Numbered from the stretch's first letter, positions 1 through 9,652 are shown. The stretch is 64,000 nt of DNA from Roseateles toxinivorans (GCF_004362525.1 NZ_SNXS01000002.1:372001-436000), one strand, 5' to 3'. A program made the numbers and translations. The notes: generated by a model not told the origin, from the letters alone.

Positions 1-33
1 CGCGAGGGCGGCCCGCAGCCCACCAAGGACGAG

Positions 34-795
34 ATGGATCTGTATGCCGCTATCGGCCGCGTGCATGACGTGCTGACCGAGCTCTATCCCTCGTCGGCGG
101 ATGGCAGCGAGAAGCGCTTCCGGCAGCACTTCGTCAGCCTCTTCTACCTGGCCCGGTTGGCGCTCGAAGGCGACAGCCTTGACCGTGGCAAGACCCGCGG
201 TGGACGTCTCGCAGTGGAGCTGGCGCGCAACGAGCTCAAGCGGATCGAGGACGAGTTGATCGATGACGAGGAGGGGCGCATCAAGAACCAGCATCTGCGC
301 GAACTGGCGCTCTGGGGTACCCGGTTCTCCGTGCCTCTTGCTCTGGCCTATCTGCTGCTGCAGACGAGCCGGTCGGGTGACCTGCTGCACCGCCTGCTGA
401 GTTCGCTGCAGATCTATCCGTCGGTGATGGCTAACTATCTGGTGCTTTGGGTGGGCTGCTTCGTCGGCGTGGGCCTGTCCTACGCCTACCGCAAACCCCG
501 TCTGGCGCTGGAGGACTTGGTCAGGCTGGACGCCGACCGCCTGAACGTGCCGACGCGACTGGCCCTGGCCGGCCTGTCCACCATGCTGCTGGTCATGCTC
601 AGTGCCTTCGGCGTGTTCGACATCACGATCGGCGCGTCAAGCAAGTTGTCCAGCCTGTCGGTCGATGGCCAGGGCTCGGCGATGCTGGCCTTTGCGGTTG
701 GTGCCATCTGCGGCATCAGCGAGCTGGCCCTCTCGGGCGCCTTGAGCGGCAAACTCAAGAGCGTGATACCGGGCGGGAAGTCTGCGCCGCCTTGA
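34..795 (+). CDS. Hypothetical multi-pass membrane protein (possibly 5'-truncated)
   Basis: No family recognised. From the ATG at 34 it is 253 residues, but the frame stays open to base 1, so the true start may lie outside the window. The N-terminal third (about residues 1-95) is charged and helical. Four hydrophobic stretches follow at about 98-113, 130-150, 177-197 and 215-235, so it is probably an inner-membrane protein with a soluble N-terminal domain. It ends in a basic, Gly/Pro-rich tail. The next gene on this strand starts 160 bases later, so they are probably not co-transcribed. Coding status rests on codon-like high-GC structure and a plausible hydropathy pattern; function unknown. 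Confidence 0.65.
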   Translation: MDLYAAIGRVHDVLTELYPSSADGSEKRFRQHFVSLFYLARLALEGDSLDRGKTRGGRLAVELARNELKRIEDELIDDEEGRIKNQHLRELALWGTRFSVPLALAYLLLQTSRSGDLLHRLLSSLQIYPSVMANYLVLWVGCFVGVGLSYAYRKPRLALEDLVRLDADRLNVPTRLALAGLSTMLLVMLSAFGVFDITIGASSKLSSLSVDGQGSAMLAFAVGAICGISELALSGALSGKLKSVIPGGKSAPP

Positions 796-958
796 GTATT
801 GCTGCACGCGGCACCCGGCTTTGACTCAAGTCGGAGTGGCGATTGGGCACCTTATGCACAAGCCGCATAGCCGCATGTGAACACGGCTTTGGAAACGCTG
901 GCATGCCGAACCCGGTTCGCGATACCGTTCGCGCCACCGAAAAGTTACGGAGCATTAC

Positions 959-2230
959 ATGCCCAATCTGTCCTTCGTTTCCCCCACGCGCAACAGTCCC
1001 TGGGGCACCTATCTGTCTCAGATCGACGCCGTCGAGCCGTACCTCGGCCATCTGGCACGCTGGGTGGAAACGCTGCGCCGGCCCAAGCGCGCCCTGATAG
1101 TCGATGTGCCGATCGAACTCGACAACGGCACCATCGCCCACTATGAGGGCTACCGCGTCCAGCACAGCCTGACCCGCGGCCCGGGCAAGGGCGGCGTGCG
1201 CTACCACCCGGACGTCACGCTCGAAGAAGTGATGGCCCTGTCGGCCTGGATGACGATCAAGAACGCCGCGGTCAACCTGCCCTACGGCGGCGCCAAGGGT
1301 GGCATCCGGCTCGACCCGAAGCAGCTGTCGCTGAAGGAACTGGAAAAAGTTACACGCCGGTACACCAGCGAGATCGGCATCATCATCGGCCCGCAGCAGG
1401 ACATCCCGGCCCCCGACGTCAACACCAACGGCCAGATCATGGCCTGGATGATGGACACCTATTCGATGAACACCGGCGCCACGGCCACCGGCGTCGTCAC
1501 CGGCAAGCCGATCCCGCTGGGCGGCTCGCTGGGCCGTGTGCAGGCCACCGGCCGCGGCGTGTTCGTGATCGGCCGCGAGGCCATGCGCCGCCTCAACGTG
1601 CCGCTGGAAGGCGCCCGTGTGGCCGTGCAGGGCTTCGGCAACGTGGGCTCGATCGCAGCCAAGCTGTTCGCCGCCAATGGCGCGAAGATCGTGGCCGTGC
1701 AGGATCACACCGGCACGATCCTGAACCACTCGGGCATGGACATGCAGAACCTGCTCGACCATGTGGCCAGGACCGGCGGCGTCGGCGGCTTTGCCGGCGC
1801 CGACTCGATAGCCGACGAGAACTTCTGGGATGTGAAGAGCGACGTGTTGATCCCGGCCGCGCTGGAGGGGCAGATCACCGCCGAGCGCGCCCATCGCATC
1901 TCGACCCGCGTGGTGCTGGAAGGCGCCAACGGCCCGACCACCCCCGACGGCGACCAGGTGCTGGCCGACCGCGGCATCATCGTCGTGCCCGACGTGATCG
2001 CCAACTCGGGCGGCGTGACCGTGTCCTACTTCGAATGGGTGCAGGACTTCTCGTCCTTCTTCTGGACCGAGGACGAGATCAACGTCCGCCTGGACAAGAT
2101 CATCACCGGCGCCTTCAAGCACATCTGGGACACCTCGGAACAGCACCGTATCACGCTGCGCACCGCGGCCTTCGTGGTGGCCTGCACGCGGGTGCTGCAG
2201 GCGCGCGAGGAGCGGGGTCTGTATCCCTGA
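959..2230 (+). CDS. gdhA: Glu/Leu/Phe/Val family dehydrogenase (glutamate dehydrogenase)
   Basis: A 423-residue hexameric-type glutamate dehydrogenase, which interconverts glutamate and 2-oxoglutarate plus ammonia with NAD(P) in the cytosol. The N-terminal domain carries the substrate loop GPGKGGVR (75-82) and the PYGGAKGG motif with the catalytic lysine at 113. The Rossmann domain has GFGNVG at 225-230. Length matches the family (about 420). The ATG at 959 is preceded by a GGAG at good spacing, and translation from it starts with the N-terminus usual for this family. Coenzyme preference cannot be decided by eye. The gene stands alone and converges on the ribbon-helix-helix gene across a palindrome. 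Confidence 0.95.
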   Translation: MPNLSFVSPTRNSPWGTYLSQIDAVEPYLGHLARWVETLRRPKRALIVDVPIELDNGTIAHYEGYRVQHSLTRGPGKGGVRYHPDVTLEEVMALSAWMTIKNAAVNLPYGGAKGGIRLDPKQLSLKELEKVTRRYTSEIGIIIGPQQDIPAPDVNTNGQIMAWMMDTYSMNTGATATGVVTGKPIPLGGSLGRVQATGRGVFVIGREAMRRLNVPLEGARVAVQGFGNVGSIAAKLFAANGAKIVAVQDHTGTILNHSGMDMQNLLDHVARTGGVGGFAGADSIADENFWDVKSDVLIPAALEGQITAERAHRISTRVVLEGANGPTTPDGDQVLADRGIIVVPDVIANSGGVTVSYFEWVQDFSSFFWTEDEINVRLDKIITGAFKHIWDTSEQHRITLRTAAFVVACTRVLQAREERGLYP

Positions 2231-2237
2231 TAGACGT

Positions 2238-2299
2238 GTAGCCCGGATGCAATCCGGGGGCTTTGCCATCGCTTGCCCCCGGATTGTCATCCGGGCTAC
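2238..2299. repeat. REP-like palindrome between convergent genes
   Basis: Near-perfect inverted repeat of about 24 bases per arm: 2238-2261 pairs with 2275-2299 with one extra base in the right arm. The arms begin GTAGCCCGGATG and carry a GGGGGC core next to a 13-base loop. This is the form of widespread extragenic palindromes of proteobacteria (established knowledge). It overlaps the stop codon of the convergent gene at 2296-2298, and it may serve as a bidirectional terminator, although there is no U-tract. Confidence 0.8.
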
Positions 2300-2670
2300 A
2301 GACTGAGCCGCTCCAGCGGCTTGTGCCAGCTCGGCGGCAGGTCCTGCAACACCCGCCCTGCCTCCAGCGAGCGTATCGGCACGCCAAGGTCGGTCGGGAT
2401 GCGCTGGCGCGCCTGCAGCGCCATGTAACGCAGGGCGCTGACGCGCAGGAAGGAGGCGAAATTGCCTACGGCGCCACGCGCTTGCACCAACTCGTCGTAG
2501 AGCTTCTCGATCAGCTGGGTGACGCCCATGCCGTCGCGGGCGCCGATCTCCTCCAGCACCTCCCAGTGCAGGTTTTCCAGCCGTATGCTGGTGATCACCC
2601 CGTGCAGCCGCACCGAGCGCGTGCGCGACTCGTAGGACTCGGGGTTGGCGCTGATGAAGACTTCGCACAT
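2296..2670 (-). CDS. Ribbon-helix-helix domain protein
   Basis: A 124-residue protein whose central part (about residues 18-65, with RTRSVRLHGVITSIRLENLHWEVLEEI) matches the RHH_4-type ribbon-helix-helix DNA-binding fold known from short proteins of Burkholderiales and Alphaproteobacteria. The basic strand before the helix pair would contact DNA. No toxin partner is adjacent, so an antitoxin role is not supported. A small transcription regulator is the more likely role, target unknown. The start has a good upstream AGGAGG-like site (reverse complement of bases near 2678-2684). The stop codon lies inside the palindrome shared with gdhA. Confidence 0.75.
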   Translation of the reverse strand: MCEVFISANPESYESRTRSVRLHGVITSIRLENLHWEVLEEIGARDGMGVTQLIEKLYDELVQARGAVGNFASFLRVSALRYMALQARQRIPTDLGVPIRSLEAGRVLQDLPPSWHKPLERLSL

Positions 2671-2700
2671 GGCAAACCTCCTGTTGAACGGATTCTGCCG

Positions 2701-3282
2701 TCAATAGGTGATGCGCGTCCCAAGCACCGCCAGGAACTGGGCGATCCAGGCCGGGTGGGCGGGCCAGGCCGGCGCGGTCACCAGCTTGCCATCGGTCACC
2801 GCCTGATCGACCGGAATGTCGGCATAGCTGGCGCCGGCCAGCTCGACCTCGGCGGCACAGGCCGGGTAGGCCGACACGCGCTTGCCGCGTATCACGCCGG
2901 CGGCGGCCAGCAGCTGGGCGCCGTGGCAGATCGCGGCGACCGGCTTGTCGGCTTGGATGAAGTGCTGGACGATGGCAATCACGCCGGGCATGGTGCGCAT
3001 GTACTCGGGTGCGCGGCCGCCGGGGATCACCAGGCCGTCGTAGTCGGCCGGCTTGATGTCGGCGAAGCTGGCGTTCAAGACGAAGCGGTGGCCGGGCTTC
3101 TCGGAATAGGTCTGGGCGCCCTCGAAGTCGTGGACGGCGGTCATCACGTAGTCGCCGGTCGCCTTGCCCGGGCAGACGGCATGCACCGTGTGGCCCACGG
3201 CCTGCAGGGCCTGGAAGGGCACCATGATCTCGTAGTCCTCGACGTAGTCGCCGGCCAATAGCAGCAGTTTCTTTGCGCTCAT
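2701..3282 (-). CDS. DJ-1/PfpI family protein
   Basis: A 193-residue class I glutamine-amidotransferase-like protein of the DJ-1/PfpI family, which includes glyoxalase III-like, protein deglycase and stress proteins. It starts [18 protein letters not shown], typical of the family, with the acidic residue of the EDYE segment where the conserved Glu is expected. The nucleophile elbow is AICHGAQ (about 116-122) with Cys then His. Length is normal. A longer open frame continues upstream, but the ATG at 3282 follows an AGGAGA ribosome site by about six bases and matches the family N-terminus. The substrate cannot be read from sequence. It is divergent from kdsD. Confidence 0.88.
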   Translation of the reverse strand: MSAKKLLLLAGDYVEDYEIMVPFQALQAVGHTVHAVCPGKATGDYVMTAVHDFEGAQTYSEKPGHRFVLNASFADIKPADYDGLVIPGGRAPEYMRTMPGVIAIVQHFIQADKPVAAICHGAQLLAAAGVIRGKRVSAYPACAAEVELAGASYADIPVDQAVTDGKLVTAPAWPAHPAWIAQFLAVLGTRITY

Positions 3283-3408
3283 GCTTGTCTCCTGGTGAGG
3301 GTGGGGTGGCGCTTGTTGCAGCGCCTGGGGCCCATTGTGGAAACGGCGGGCGCCGGGCGGGTAACAGCCGGCTATATCCGGGCTTGCCGGCGCCGCTACA
3401 CTGCCCGC

Positions 3409-4398
3409 ATGACCGAATCCCCGCCCTTCGACGCCGCCCGCGCGGTGTCCGTCGCCCAGCGCGCCCTGCAGATCGAGGCCGCGGCGCTGACCGAGCTGTC
3501 GCCCCGCCTCGGCGAGGCCTTTGCCGCCGCCGTGCAGGCGGTGCTGGCCTGCAGCGGCCGCGTCGCCGTGATGGGCATGGGCAAGAGTGGCCATGTGGGC
3601 CGCAAGATTGCCGCCACCCTGGCCTCCACCGGCACGCCGTCGCTGTTCGTCCATCCGGCCGAGGCCAGCCATGGCGACCTGGGCATGGTGACCGGCAAGG
3701 ACATCGTGCTGGCCCTGTCGAACTCCGGCGAGAGCGACGAGCTCAACGCCATCCTGCCGGTGCTCAAGCGCCTGGGCGTGCCGGTGATCGCGATGACCGG
3801 CCGCGCCGATTCCAGCCTCGCCCGGCACGCCACCCTGGTGCTGGACAGCGCCGTGGCCGAGGAAGCCTGCCCGCTGCAACTGGCGCCTACCGCCAGCACG
3901 ACCGCGCAGATGGCCCTGGGCGACGCGCTAGCCATGGCTCTGCTGGACGCGCGGGGCTTCAAGGCCGAGGACTTTGCCCGCTCCCACCCGGGAGGCGCGC
4001 TGGGCCGCAAGCTGCTGACCCATGTCCATGACCTGATGCGCAGCGGCGAGGCGCTGCCGCGCGTGGCCGCCGACACCCCGTTCACCGACATGATGCGCGA
4101 GATGTCGGCCAAGGCCCTGGGCCTGGCCATCGTCGTCGATGGGGACGACAGGGTGCAGGGTGTGTTCACCGACGGTGATCTGCGCCGCCTGGTCGAGAAG
4201 GGTCAGGACTTGCGTAATTTGCGTGCTGCCGATGTGATGCATGCCAGGCCGCGCATGGTGCGCGCGCAGGCGCTGGCCGTCGATGCCGCCGATCTGATGG
4301 AAGAGGCCCGCATCACCGTCGTGCTGGTGGTCGATGAGGCCGGCCAGCTGCAAGGCGCGCTGAGCATCAACGACCTGATGCGCGCCAAGGTGATCTGA
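3409..4398 (+). CDS. kdsD: D-arabinose 5-phosphate isomerase, KpsF/GutQ family
   Basis: 329 residues. Converts ribulose 5-phosphate to arabinose 5-phosphate, the first step of Kdo synthesis for LPS. An N-terminal SIS domain (about 35-170) includes the phosphosugar motif [20 protein letters not shown] and the [11 protein letters not shown] segment. Two CBS domains follow (about 205-260 and 270-325). The ATG at 3409 gives the standard N-terminus; the longer upstream extension is unlike the family. The TTG start of kdsC follows two bases after the stop, so the genes are in an operon. Identification is firm from domain order, length and neighbour. Confidence 0.95.
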   Translation: MTESPPFDAARAVSVAQRALQIEAAALTELSPRLGEAFAAAVQAVLACSGRVAVMGMGKSGHVGRKIAATLASTGTPSLFVHPAEASHGDLGMVTGKDIVLALSNSGESDELNAILPVLKRLGVPVIAMTGRADSSLARHATLVLDSAVAEEACPLQLAPTASTTAQMALGDALAMALLDARGFKAEDFARSHPGGALGRKLLTHVHDLMRSGEALPRVAADTPFTDMMREMSAKALGLAIVVDGDDRVQGVFTDGDLRRLVEKGQDLRNLRAADVMHARPRMVRAQALAVDAADLMEEARITVVLVVDEAGQLQGALSINDLMRAKVI

Positions 4399-4400
4399 TC

Positions 4401-4979
4401 TTGAAACCTTCGCTGAGCTTTCCCCCCGAGCTGCTGCTCAAGGCCCAAGGCAGCGGCCTGGGCCTGAAGGCGGCCATCTTCGATGTCGACGGCGTGCTCA
4501 CCGACGGCCGCATCTATATCGGCGAGCAGGGCGAGAGCTTCAAGGCCTTCTCCACGCTCGACGGCCATGGCCTGAAGCTGCTGGCCCAAGCCGGCATCAC
4601 GCCCATCATCATCACCGGCCGTGATTCGCCGGCCGTGCGCCGCCGCGTCGCCGACCTCGGCCTGCAGCATGCCGTCTACGGCGCCAAGGACAAGCTGGCC
4701 GTGGCCACGCCGCTGCTGGCCCAGCTGGGCGTGTCATGGGATCAGGTCGCGGCGATGGGCGATGACTGGCCCGACCTGCCCCTGCTGACCCGCGCCGGCT
4801 TTGCCTGCGCCCCGCCGCAGGCCCATGCCGAGGTGCTGGCCGTGGCCCACCACGTGACCCGAGCCGCCGCCGGCCATGGCGCCGCCCGCGAGTGCTGCGA
4901 CATCCTGCTGATGGCCTGCGGCCGCTATGGCGAGCTGTTCGCCGGCCATCTGGATACGCTGGACGGAGGCCCCGCCTGA
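4401..4979 (+). CDS. kdsC: 3-deoxy-D-manno-octulosonate 8-phosphate phosphatase (HAD, C0 type)
   Basis: 192 residues. Removes the phosphate from Kdo 8-phosphate. The HAD nucleophile motif is FDVDGVLTDG (about 31-40), with the later motifs ITGRDS, KDK and GDDWPDLPLL in the expected order. Capless C0 architecture and length agree with KdsC. The annotated start is TTG, with an AAGG about ten bases upstream; no ATG lies near the conserved beginning, so a non-ATG start is likely. The stop TGA overlaps the lptC ATG (TGATG at 4977-4981), indicating translational coupling. Confidence 0.94.
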   Translation: MKPSLSFPPELLLKAQGSGLGLKAAIFDVDGVLTDGRIYIGEQGESFKAFSTLDGHGLKLLAQAGITPIIITGRDSPAVRRRVADLGLQHAVYGAKDKLAVATPLLAQLGVSWDQVAAMGDDWPDLPLLTRAGFACAPPQAHAEVLAVAHHVTRAAAGHGAARECCDILLMACGRYGELFAGHLDTLDGGPA

Positions 4980-5659
4980 TGGCGGCGCTCGGCCCGATCG
5001 CGGCGCCGGCCACCCGTTTGCGGGCGCCGTCCTGGCTGTGCAGCCTGCAGGAGCTTTTCTCGGCCTACCTGCCCCTGGTCTTGATGAGCGTGCTGGCCCT
5101 GGGCACCTGGTGGCTGGTGAAGAACACGCCGCTGCCACAGGGCCCGACCGAGGCGGTGCCCAAGCGCCATGAGCCGGACTACCTGATGCAGGGATTCGAC
5201 GTGCAGCGTTTCGACGCCAAGGGGGCGTTGCGCGTGCGTGTCTCCGGCCGCGAGATGCGTCACTACCCCGACACCGACACGCTGGAGATCGACGACGTGC
5301 TGGTGCATGCCATCGGCAAGGAGGGCAGCGTCATGATTGCCAAGGCCTTGCGCGGCATCAGCAATGCCGACGGCAGCGAGGTGCAGCTCGTCGGTGAGGT
5401 GCGCGTGCAGCGCTTTGTGCGCGACAAGGAGGGCGTGCTCGGTGCCGCGCCTCAGGTCGAGATCCAGGGCGAGTTCGTCCAGGCCTTTGTCGCGCTGGAG
5501 AAGCTGCGCTCCCATCTGCCGGTGCGCATCACCTACCCCGGCGGCGAGATGCGCGCCCAGACCCTGGACTACGACAACCTTAAGGGCCTGCTGGAGTTCA
5601 GCGGGCGCACGCGCATGCAGATGTCATCGCGGCCCAACAACGCGCGGCCGGGTCTATGA
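4979..5659 (+). CDS. lptC: LPS export ABC transporter periplasmic protein LptC
   Basis: 226 residues. The single-pass inner-membrane component that passes LPS from LptB2FG to LptA. One N-terminal membrane helix (about 25-45, LPLVLMSVLALGTWWLV) is followed by a periplasmic beta-jellyroll domain. The YLMQGFDVQRFDAKG motif and TLEIDDV segment are typical of the family (DUF1239/LptC). The start overlaps the kdsC stop, and the stop overlaps the next start (ATGA at 5656). The usual downstream partners lptA and lptB are not here; an SDR gene takes their place. Confidence 0.9.
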   Translation: MAALGPIAAPATRLRAPSWLCSLQELFSAYLPLVLMSVLALGTWWLVKNTPLPQGPTEAVPKRHEPDYLMQGFDVQRFDAKGALRVRVSGREMRHYPDTDTLEIDDVLVHAIGKEGSVMIAKALRGISNADGSEVQLVGEVRVQRFVRDKEGVLGAAPQVEIQGEFVQAFVALEKLRSHLPVRITYPGGEMRAQTLDYDNLKGLLEFSGRTRMQMSSRPNNARPGL

Positions 5660-6441
5660 GCGGCGGCAATTCACCGCTGGTTTTCATCACCGGCGCCTCC
5701 AGCGGCATTGGCCAGGCCTTGGCCAAGACCTACTATCAGGCCGGCTGGCGCGTCGCCCTGGTGGCGCGGCGCAGCGCCGAGCTGCGCGAATGGGCGCAGG
5801 GTGCGGGCTTCGAGGCGGCGCGCCACGAGGTCTATGGCGCCGATGTGCGCGACGTGGCCGCCATCACCCAGGCCGGACGGGACTGCATCGCACGCCAGGG
5901 CCTGCCCGATGTGGTGATTGCCAACGCCGGCATCAGCGTTGGCATGGACACTGCCTTCGCCGAAGACCTGGAGGTGATGCGCTCAACCTTCGAGACCAAC
6001 AACCTCGGCATGGCCGCCACCTTCCAGCCTTTCGTCACGCCGATGCGCGAGCGCGGCTCGGGCACGCTGGTGGGCATAGCCAGCGTGGCTGCCATCCGCG
6101 GCCTGCCGGGCCATGGCGCCTACTGCGCCAGCAAGGCGGCCGTGGTCAGCTATTGCGAGAGCCTGCGTGGTGAGTGCCGGCCCTCGGGCGTCAAGGTCGT
6201 GACCCTGCTGCCCGGCTATATCGCCACGCCGCTGACCAGCCAGAACCGCTACGGCATGCCCTTCCTGATGAAGGCCGATGACTTTGCCGAGCGGGCCTTT
6301 GCCGCCATCAGTGCCGGGGTCAGCTACCGGGTGATTCCCTGGCAGATGGGCGTCGTCGCCAAGCTGATGCGCGCGTTGCCCAATGCCTGGTTCGACCGCC
6401 TGCTGGCCGGGCGGCCGCGCAAGCACCGACGCGGCGAGTAG
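5656..6441 (+). CDS. SDR family oxidoreductase
   Basis: 261 residues, classical short-chain dehydrogenase. The cofactor motif TGASSGIG sits at about 13-20, NAG at about 92-94, and the catalytic Ser with YCASK at about 155-159. It is translationally coupled to lptC by a four-base ATGA overlap, so it is made with the Kdo/LPS genes, but a role in envelope lipid or sugar chemistry is only inferred. The C-terminal part contains FLMKADDFAERAF and a hydrophobic/basic tail as in SDRs annotated in betaproteobacterial LPS operons. The substrate is unknown. Last gene of the operon. Confidence 0.88.
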   Translation: MSGGNSPLVFITGASSGIGQALAKTYYQAGWRVALVARRSAELREWAQGAGFEAARHEVYGADVRDVAAITQAGRDCIARQGLPDVVIANAGISVGMDTAFAEDLEVMRSTFETNNLGMAATFQPFVTPMRERGSGTLVGIASVAAIRGLPGHGAYCASKAAVVSYCESLRGECRPSGVKVVTLLPGYIATPLTSQNRYGMPFLMKADDFAERAFAAISAGVSYRVIPWQMGVVAKLMRALPNAWFDRLLAGRPRKHRRGE

Positions 6442-6591
6442 CTATACTCCGCCCGTTTCAATCTCCGCGGCACGCGCTGCAAGCAGGCTCCCATGGCCCA
6501 GGTCATTCATCCTTAGCGACTGCGCTCGCTCACATATGTATCGGTCGGCCCCCAACGGTCGGCCGCTCCCATGTCTGGATGATTGATTGCC

Positions 6592-8925
6592 ATGAAACTG
6601 AACCCTCAAGCCTTGGCGCTGGGGCTGGCCTGGGCCGCTGGCGCCTGTGCCGCCGCCGAGCTGCCCTATCCCGCTGGCGCCCAACCGCAGGCGCTGCGCC
6701 TGCAGGCCGGTGATGTTGCACCACGCATCGACGGCCGGCTCGACGAAGCCATCTGGCAGCGTGCCCCGGTGCACGACGCCTTTTTGCAGCACCAGCCCGA
6801 AGACCGCCTGCCGGCGCCCATGCGCACGACCGTTCAGGTGGTGGCCGACGAGCACCATCTGATCTTCGGCATCCGCGCCTATGACCCACGGCCCGAGCTG
6901 ATACGGGCCCAGCTGGCACGGCGCGACAACGTCAAGCGCGACCAGGATTTCGTGATGGTGGCGCTCGATGCGGTCGGCCAGCGCCGCTCGGCCCAGTTCG
7001 CGCGCATCAGCGCCGCCGGCGTGATTGCCGATGGCGTGTTCACCGCCGAGGACGATGGCGAGGACTATGCCCCCGACTTCGACCTCGAAGCCGCCGTGCA
7101 GCGCCTGCCAGATGGCTACAGCGTCGAGCTGCGCTGGCCGCTGGCCAGCCTGCGCTTCCCTTATGCCAACGGCGCGCCCTGGCGGCTGATGGTGGCGCGC
7201 AGCATCCCGCGTGAGGCGAGCCTGCTGCTGGTCAGCGCGCCGCTGACCAAGGACGCCCTGAGCTTCATCGCCGAGATGCAGGAGATCGGCGGCCTGGGCG
7301 ATCTGGCCGAGCGGGTGCGCGAGCACAGCTTCCTGAACATCAGCCCCGAGCTGACCTGGCGCGCGACCCGCGACCGCGATGGCGCGCAGACGCGCAAGCA
7401 GAGCAAGTTCACGCTCGGTGCCGAGCTGAAATGGCGGCCGCGCGCCGACTGGGTGGTGGACGCCACCTTCAACCCCGACTTCTCCCAGGTCGAGCTGGAC
7501 ACACCGCAGCTGGCCGGCAACACCCGATTCGCACTGAGCGTGCCCGAGAAGCGGCCGTTCTTCCTCGAAAGCACCGATGTGATCGGCCTGGGCCAGGCCG
7601 TCGATCAGGGCGATGCGCGAGGTCTGGCGGCCTTCTATTCGCGTGCCATCACCGACCCCGAGTGGGGCGTGCGCAGCACCTGGCGCGGTGCCAATGCCGA
7701 GGCCACCGCTCTGAGCCTGCGCGATGCCGGTGGGGGGCAGATCTTGCGTGCCAGCGCCTATGGCACGGCCAGCCATGAGCAGGCCCGCGTGTCGCAGGCG
7801 ACCTTTGCGCGCGGGCGCTGGCAAGCCGAGGCGCTGGGCCTGGGCGGGCTGGTGTCTTCGCGCGATTACGGCTCGGGCCAGAGCAATCGCGTGCTGGGCC
7901 TGGACGGCAGCTGGCGGGCCGGCGCGGAGGACCAGCTGCGCGGCCATGCGCTGTTCTCGCGCACCACGGCGGGCTTCGATGTGCAGGGCGCGCCGGTCGC
8001 CATCCGTGCCGAGACCGGGCACAAGCTCTGGCTGAGCTGGCGCCACTCCAGTGAGGACTGGGCCAATACCGCCCATATCGAGCAGATCAGCCCGAGATTC
8101 GCCAATGACAACGGCTTTGTCAGCCAGTCCGGCGTGCGCCAGGCCAGCCTGCAGCTGAACCGGCGCGTGGCACCGGAGTCGCTGGCACCGCTGGGCGAAT
8201 GGTCGCGCTTCCAGGTTTTCGAGGCGGAATGGCAGCTGTTCCTGAAGCAGATCAGCACCGTGCGCGACGCCGCTCATGGTGTGCGTGCCGGCGAGGTGGT
8301 CGAGCGGCGCATCCATCCGGGTTTCTGGTTCGTGGCGGCGCGCAATACCGATGTGTGGGCGCACCTGAGCTTCGATCAGCAGCGTGCCAAGGCCGGTGGT
8401 GTGCTGCATCCGCTGCGCACCCTGAACTTCGGCTTCGGCAGCAACCCGGCACCCTGGCTCAGCTATCTGACCGGCGAGCTGGAGCTGGGCCGGCGCCTGG
8501 ACGTCGAGGCCGACCGCGTCGGCCGCGGGGCCAATGTGTTGCTGGAGGCCAAGCTGCGCCTGCCGCTGCCGGGCCTGCCCACGCACTGGAGCCTGGAACT
8601 GGAGCAGCGGCTGGAGCAGGGCTTTGTGCGCCGCCCGCAGAGCGAGCGGGCCTTCACCGACCGCGCCGCCCGCACCCTGGCGGTGCTGCATATGAGCCCG
8701 CGCGACTCGGTGCGCGCCATCATGCAGAGCACCGGCTATCAGCGGCGCGCCGAGGCGGCGTTGGCGGAGGAGGATCTGCAGGGCCGCAGCCTGTCCCTGG
8801 TCTATCAGCATCGGCTGGGCCTGGGCCGCAGCTTCAGCGTCGGCGCGACGCGGGCCAGCGCCGAGCCGGGCCGGCAGCGCAACACCGAGTTGTTTGCCAA
8901 GGCGGTGCATACCTTCGAGCGTTGA
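6592..8925 (+). CDS. CBM9-like/DUF5916 outer-membrane protein
   Basis: 777 residues. A signal peptide (about 1-22) precedes a carbohydrate-binding family 9-like domain (about 38-210; IDGRLDEAIWQRAPV is its hallmark). The remainder matches the DUF5916 family, a beta-rich part with alternating strands that is probably an outer-membrane barrel. The EKRPFFLE segment is conserved in the family. Proteins of this type occur in Bacteroidetes and Proteobacteria and are often called hydrolases without proof. The ATG at 6592 gives a clean signal peptide; the ATG at 6583 adds three residues only. Monocistronic. Binding or export of a surface glycan is an inference. Confidence 0.82.
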   Translation: MKLNPQALALGLAWAAGACAAAELPYPAGAQPQALRLQAGDVAPRIDGRLDEAIWQRAPVHDAFLQHQPEDRLPAPMRTTVQVVADEHHLIFGIRAYDPRPELIRAQLARRDNVKRDQDFVMVALDAVGQRRSAQFARISAAGVIADGVFTAEDDGEDYAPDFDLEAAVQRLPDGYSVELRWPLASLRFPYANGAPWRLMVARSIPREASLLLVSAPLTKDALSFIAEMQEIGGLGDLAERVREHSFLNISPELTWRATRDRDGAQTRKQSKFTLGAELKWRPRADWVVDATFNPDFSQVELDTPQLAGNTRFALSVPEKRPFFLESTDVIGLGQAVDQGDARGLAAFYSRAITDPEWGVRSTWRGANAEATALSLRDAGGGQILRASAYGTASHEQARVSQATFARGRWQAEALGLGGLVSSRDYGSGQSNRVLGLDGSWRAGAEDQLRGHALFSRTTAGFDVQGAPVAIRAETGHKLWLSWRHSSEDWANTAHIEQISPRFANDNGFVSQSGVRQASLQLNRRVAPESLAPLGEWSRFQVFEAEWQLFLKQISTVRDAAHGVRAGEVVERRIHPGFWFVAARNTDVWAHLSFDQQRAKAGGVLHPLRTLNFGFGSNPAPWLSYLTGELELGRRLDVEADRVGRGANVLLEAKLRLPLPGLPTHWSLELEQRLEQGFVRRPQSERAFTDRAARTLAVLHMSPRDSVRAIMQSTGYQRRAEAALAEEDLQGRSLSLVYQHRLGLGRSFSVGATRASAEPGRQRNTELFAKAVHTFER

Positions 8926-9057
8926 CGGGGCTTGAGATTGCGGGCCGGGGCATCGGTGGCGCGATACTCGGAGGGTTCTTGTAGTTCAGCGGCATCGCCG
9001 CATATATCTGATCTGCACCGATGTCGTGCCGCCATCGTTCTTCGAAAGTCCCCCCGC

Positions 9058-9627
9058 GTGCCCGCTAGCCGATTTGCCCGACGCATACTCCCCAGCCCCG
9101 AAACCCTGAGCCAAACCCCCGGCTTGCGCTGGCTCGGCCGCTATCTGGCCCACCGCCCCTGGTTGTGGGTCGCGCACAGGCGCAAAGTGGCTTTGGGTGC
9201 TGCGCTGGGTGTGGGTTTCGGGGTGTTTCCCGGGCCCGGCCAGATGGGCCTGGCGGCCGTGGCGGCCATCATCTGTCGCGCCAATGTGGCTTCGGCCGCC
9301 GCGGCGACCTGGTTGACCAACCCCTTCACCCTGGTGCCGATCTGGAGCCTGGCCATCACGCTGGGCTCCCTTGTACTGCCCCATGAGCCGGGCCAGACCC
9401 TGGTGCCCACCCTGGGCCTGGACTGGACCGATCCGGGCAGCTGGTGGGGCGCCATCAGTGCCTGGCTGCTGTCGCTGGGCAAGCCGCTGCTGGTGGGTCT
9501 GCCGCTGGCCGGCCTGGTGCTGGGGCTGCTGACCTACGCGATCGTTTATTTCGCCTGGTGGTTCTGGATCCGATTCGAGCGCCGCAGCCGTCTTCGCGCG
9601 CGCGCCGCCAGGGCGACCGGGCAATAA
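9058..9627 (+). CDS. DUF2062 domain membrane protein
   Basis: 189 residues from a GTG start at 9058, chosen because the family N-terminus (RFARRILPSPETL, then a WLWxxHRRKVALGAALGVGF segment) begins there; the open frame extends further upstream without family-like sequence. DUF2062 proteins are small inner-membrane proteins of unknown function. Hydrophobic stretches lie at about 50-72, 75-110 and 150-180, with GFGVFPGPGQMGLAA as the conserved loop. A basic C-terminal tail follows. The gene ends directly at a strong terminator shared with the convergent RNA-binding protein gene. Confidence 0.82.
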   Translation: MPASRFARRILPSPETLSQTPGLRWLGRYLAHRPWLWVAHRRKVALGAALGVGFGVFPGPGQMGLAAVAAIICRANVASAAAATWLTNPFTLVPIWSLAITLGSLVLPHEPGQTLVPTLGLDWTDPGSWWGAISAWLLSLGKPLLVGLPLAGLVLGLLTYAIVYFAWWFWIRFERRSRLRARAARATGQ

Positions 9628-9652
9628 AAAAGGGTGCCTCTGGCACCCTTTT
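9628..9652. terminator. Bidirectional intrinsic terminator
   Basis: Eleven-base perfect stem (9628-9638 with 9642-9652), loop TCT, A-run on the left and T-run on the right. It lies between the convergent DUF2062 and RRM genes and should end transcripts from both sides. Confidence 0.92.

Noticed and set aside
755-2704. 649-codon minus-strand frame over gdhA
   Set aside because: Antisense shadow of glutamate dehydrogenase with no domain, a common effect of high GC.
6442-8910. 822-codon minus-strand frame over the CBM9/DUF5916 gene
   Set aside because: The plus strand has a signal peptide and family motifs; the minus-strand product is His/Ala/Gly-rich without any motif.
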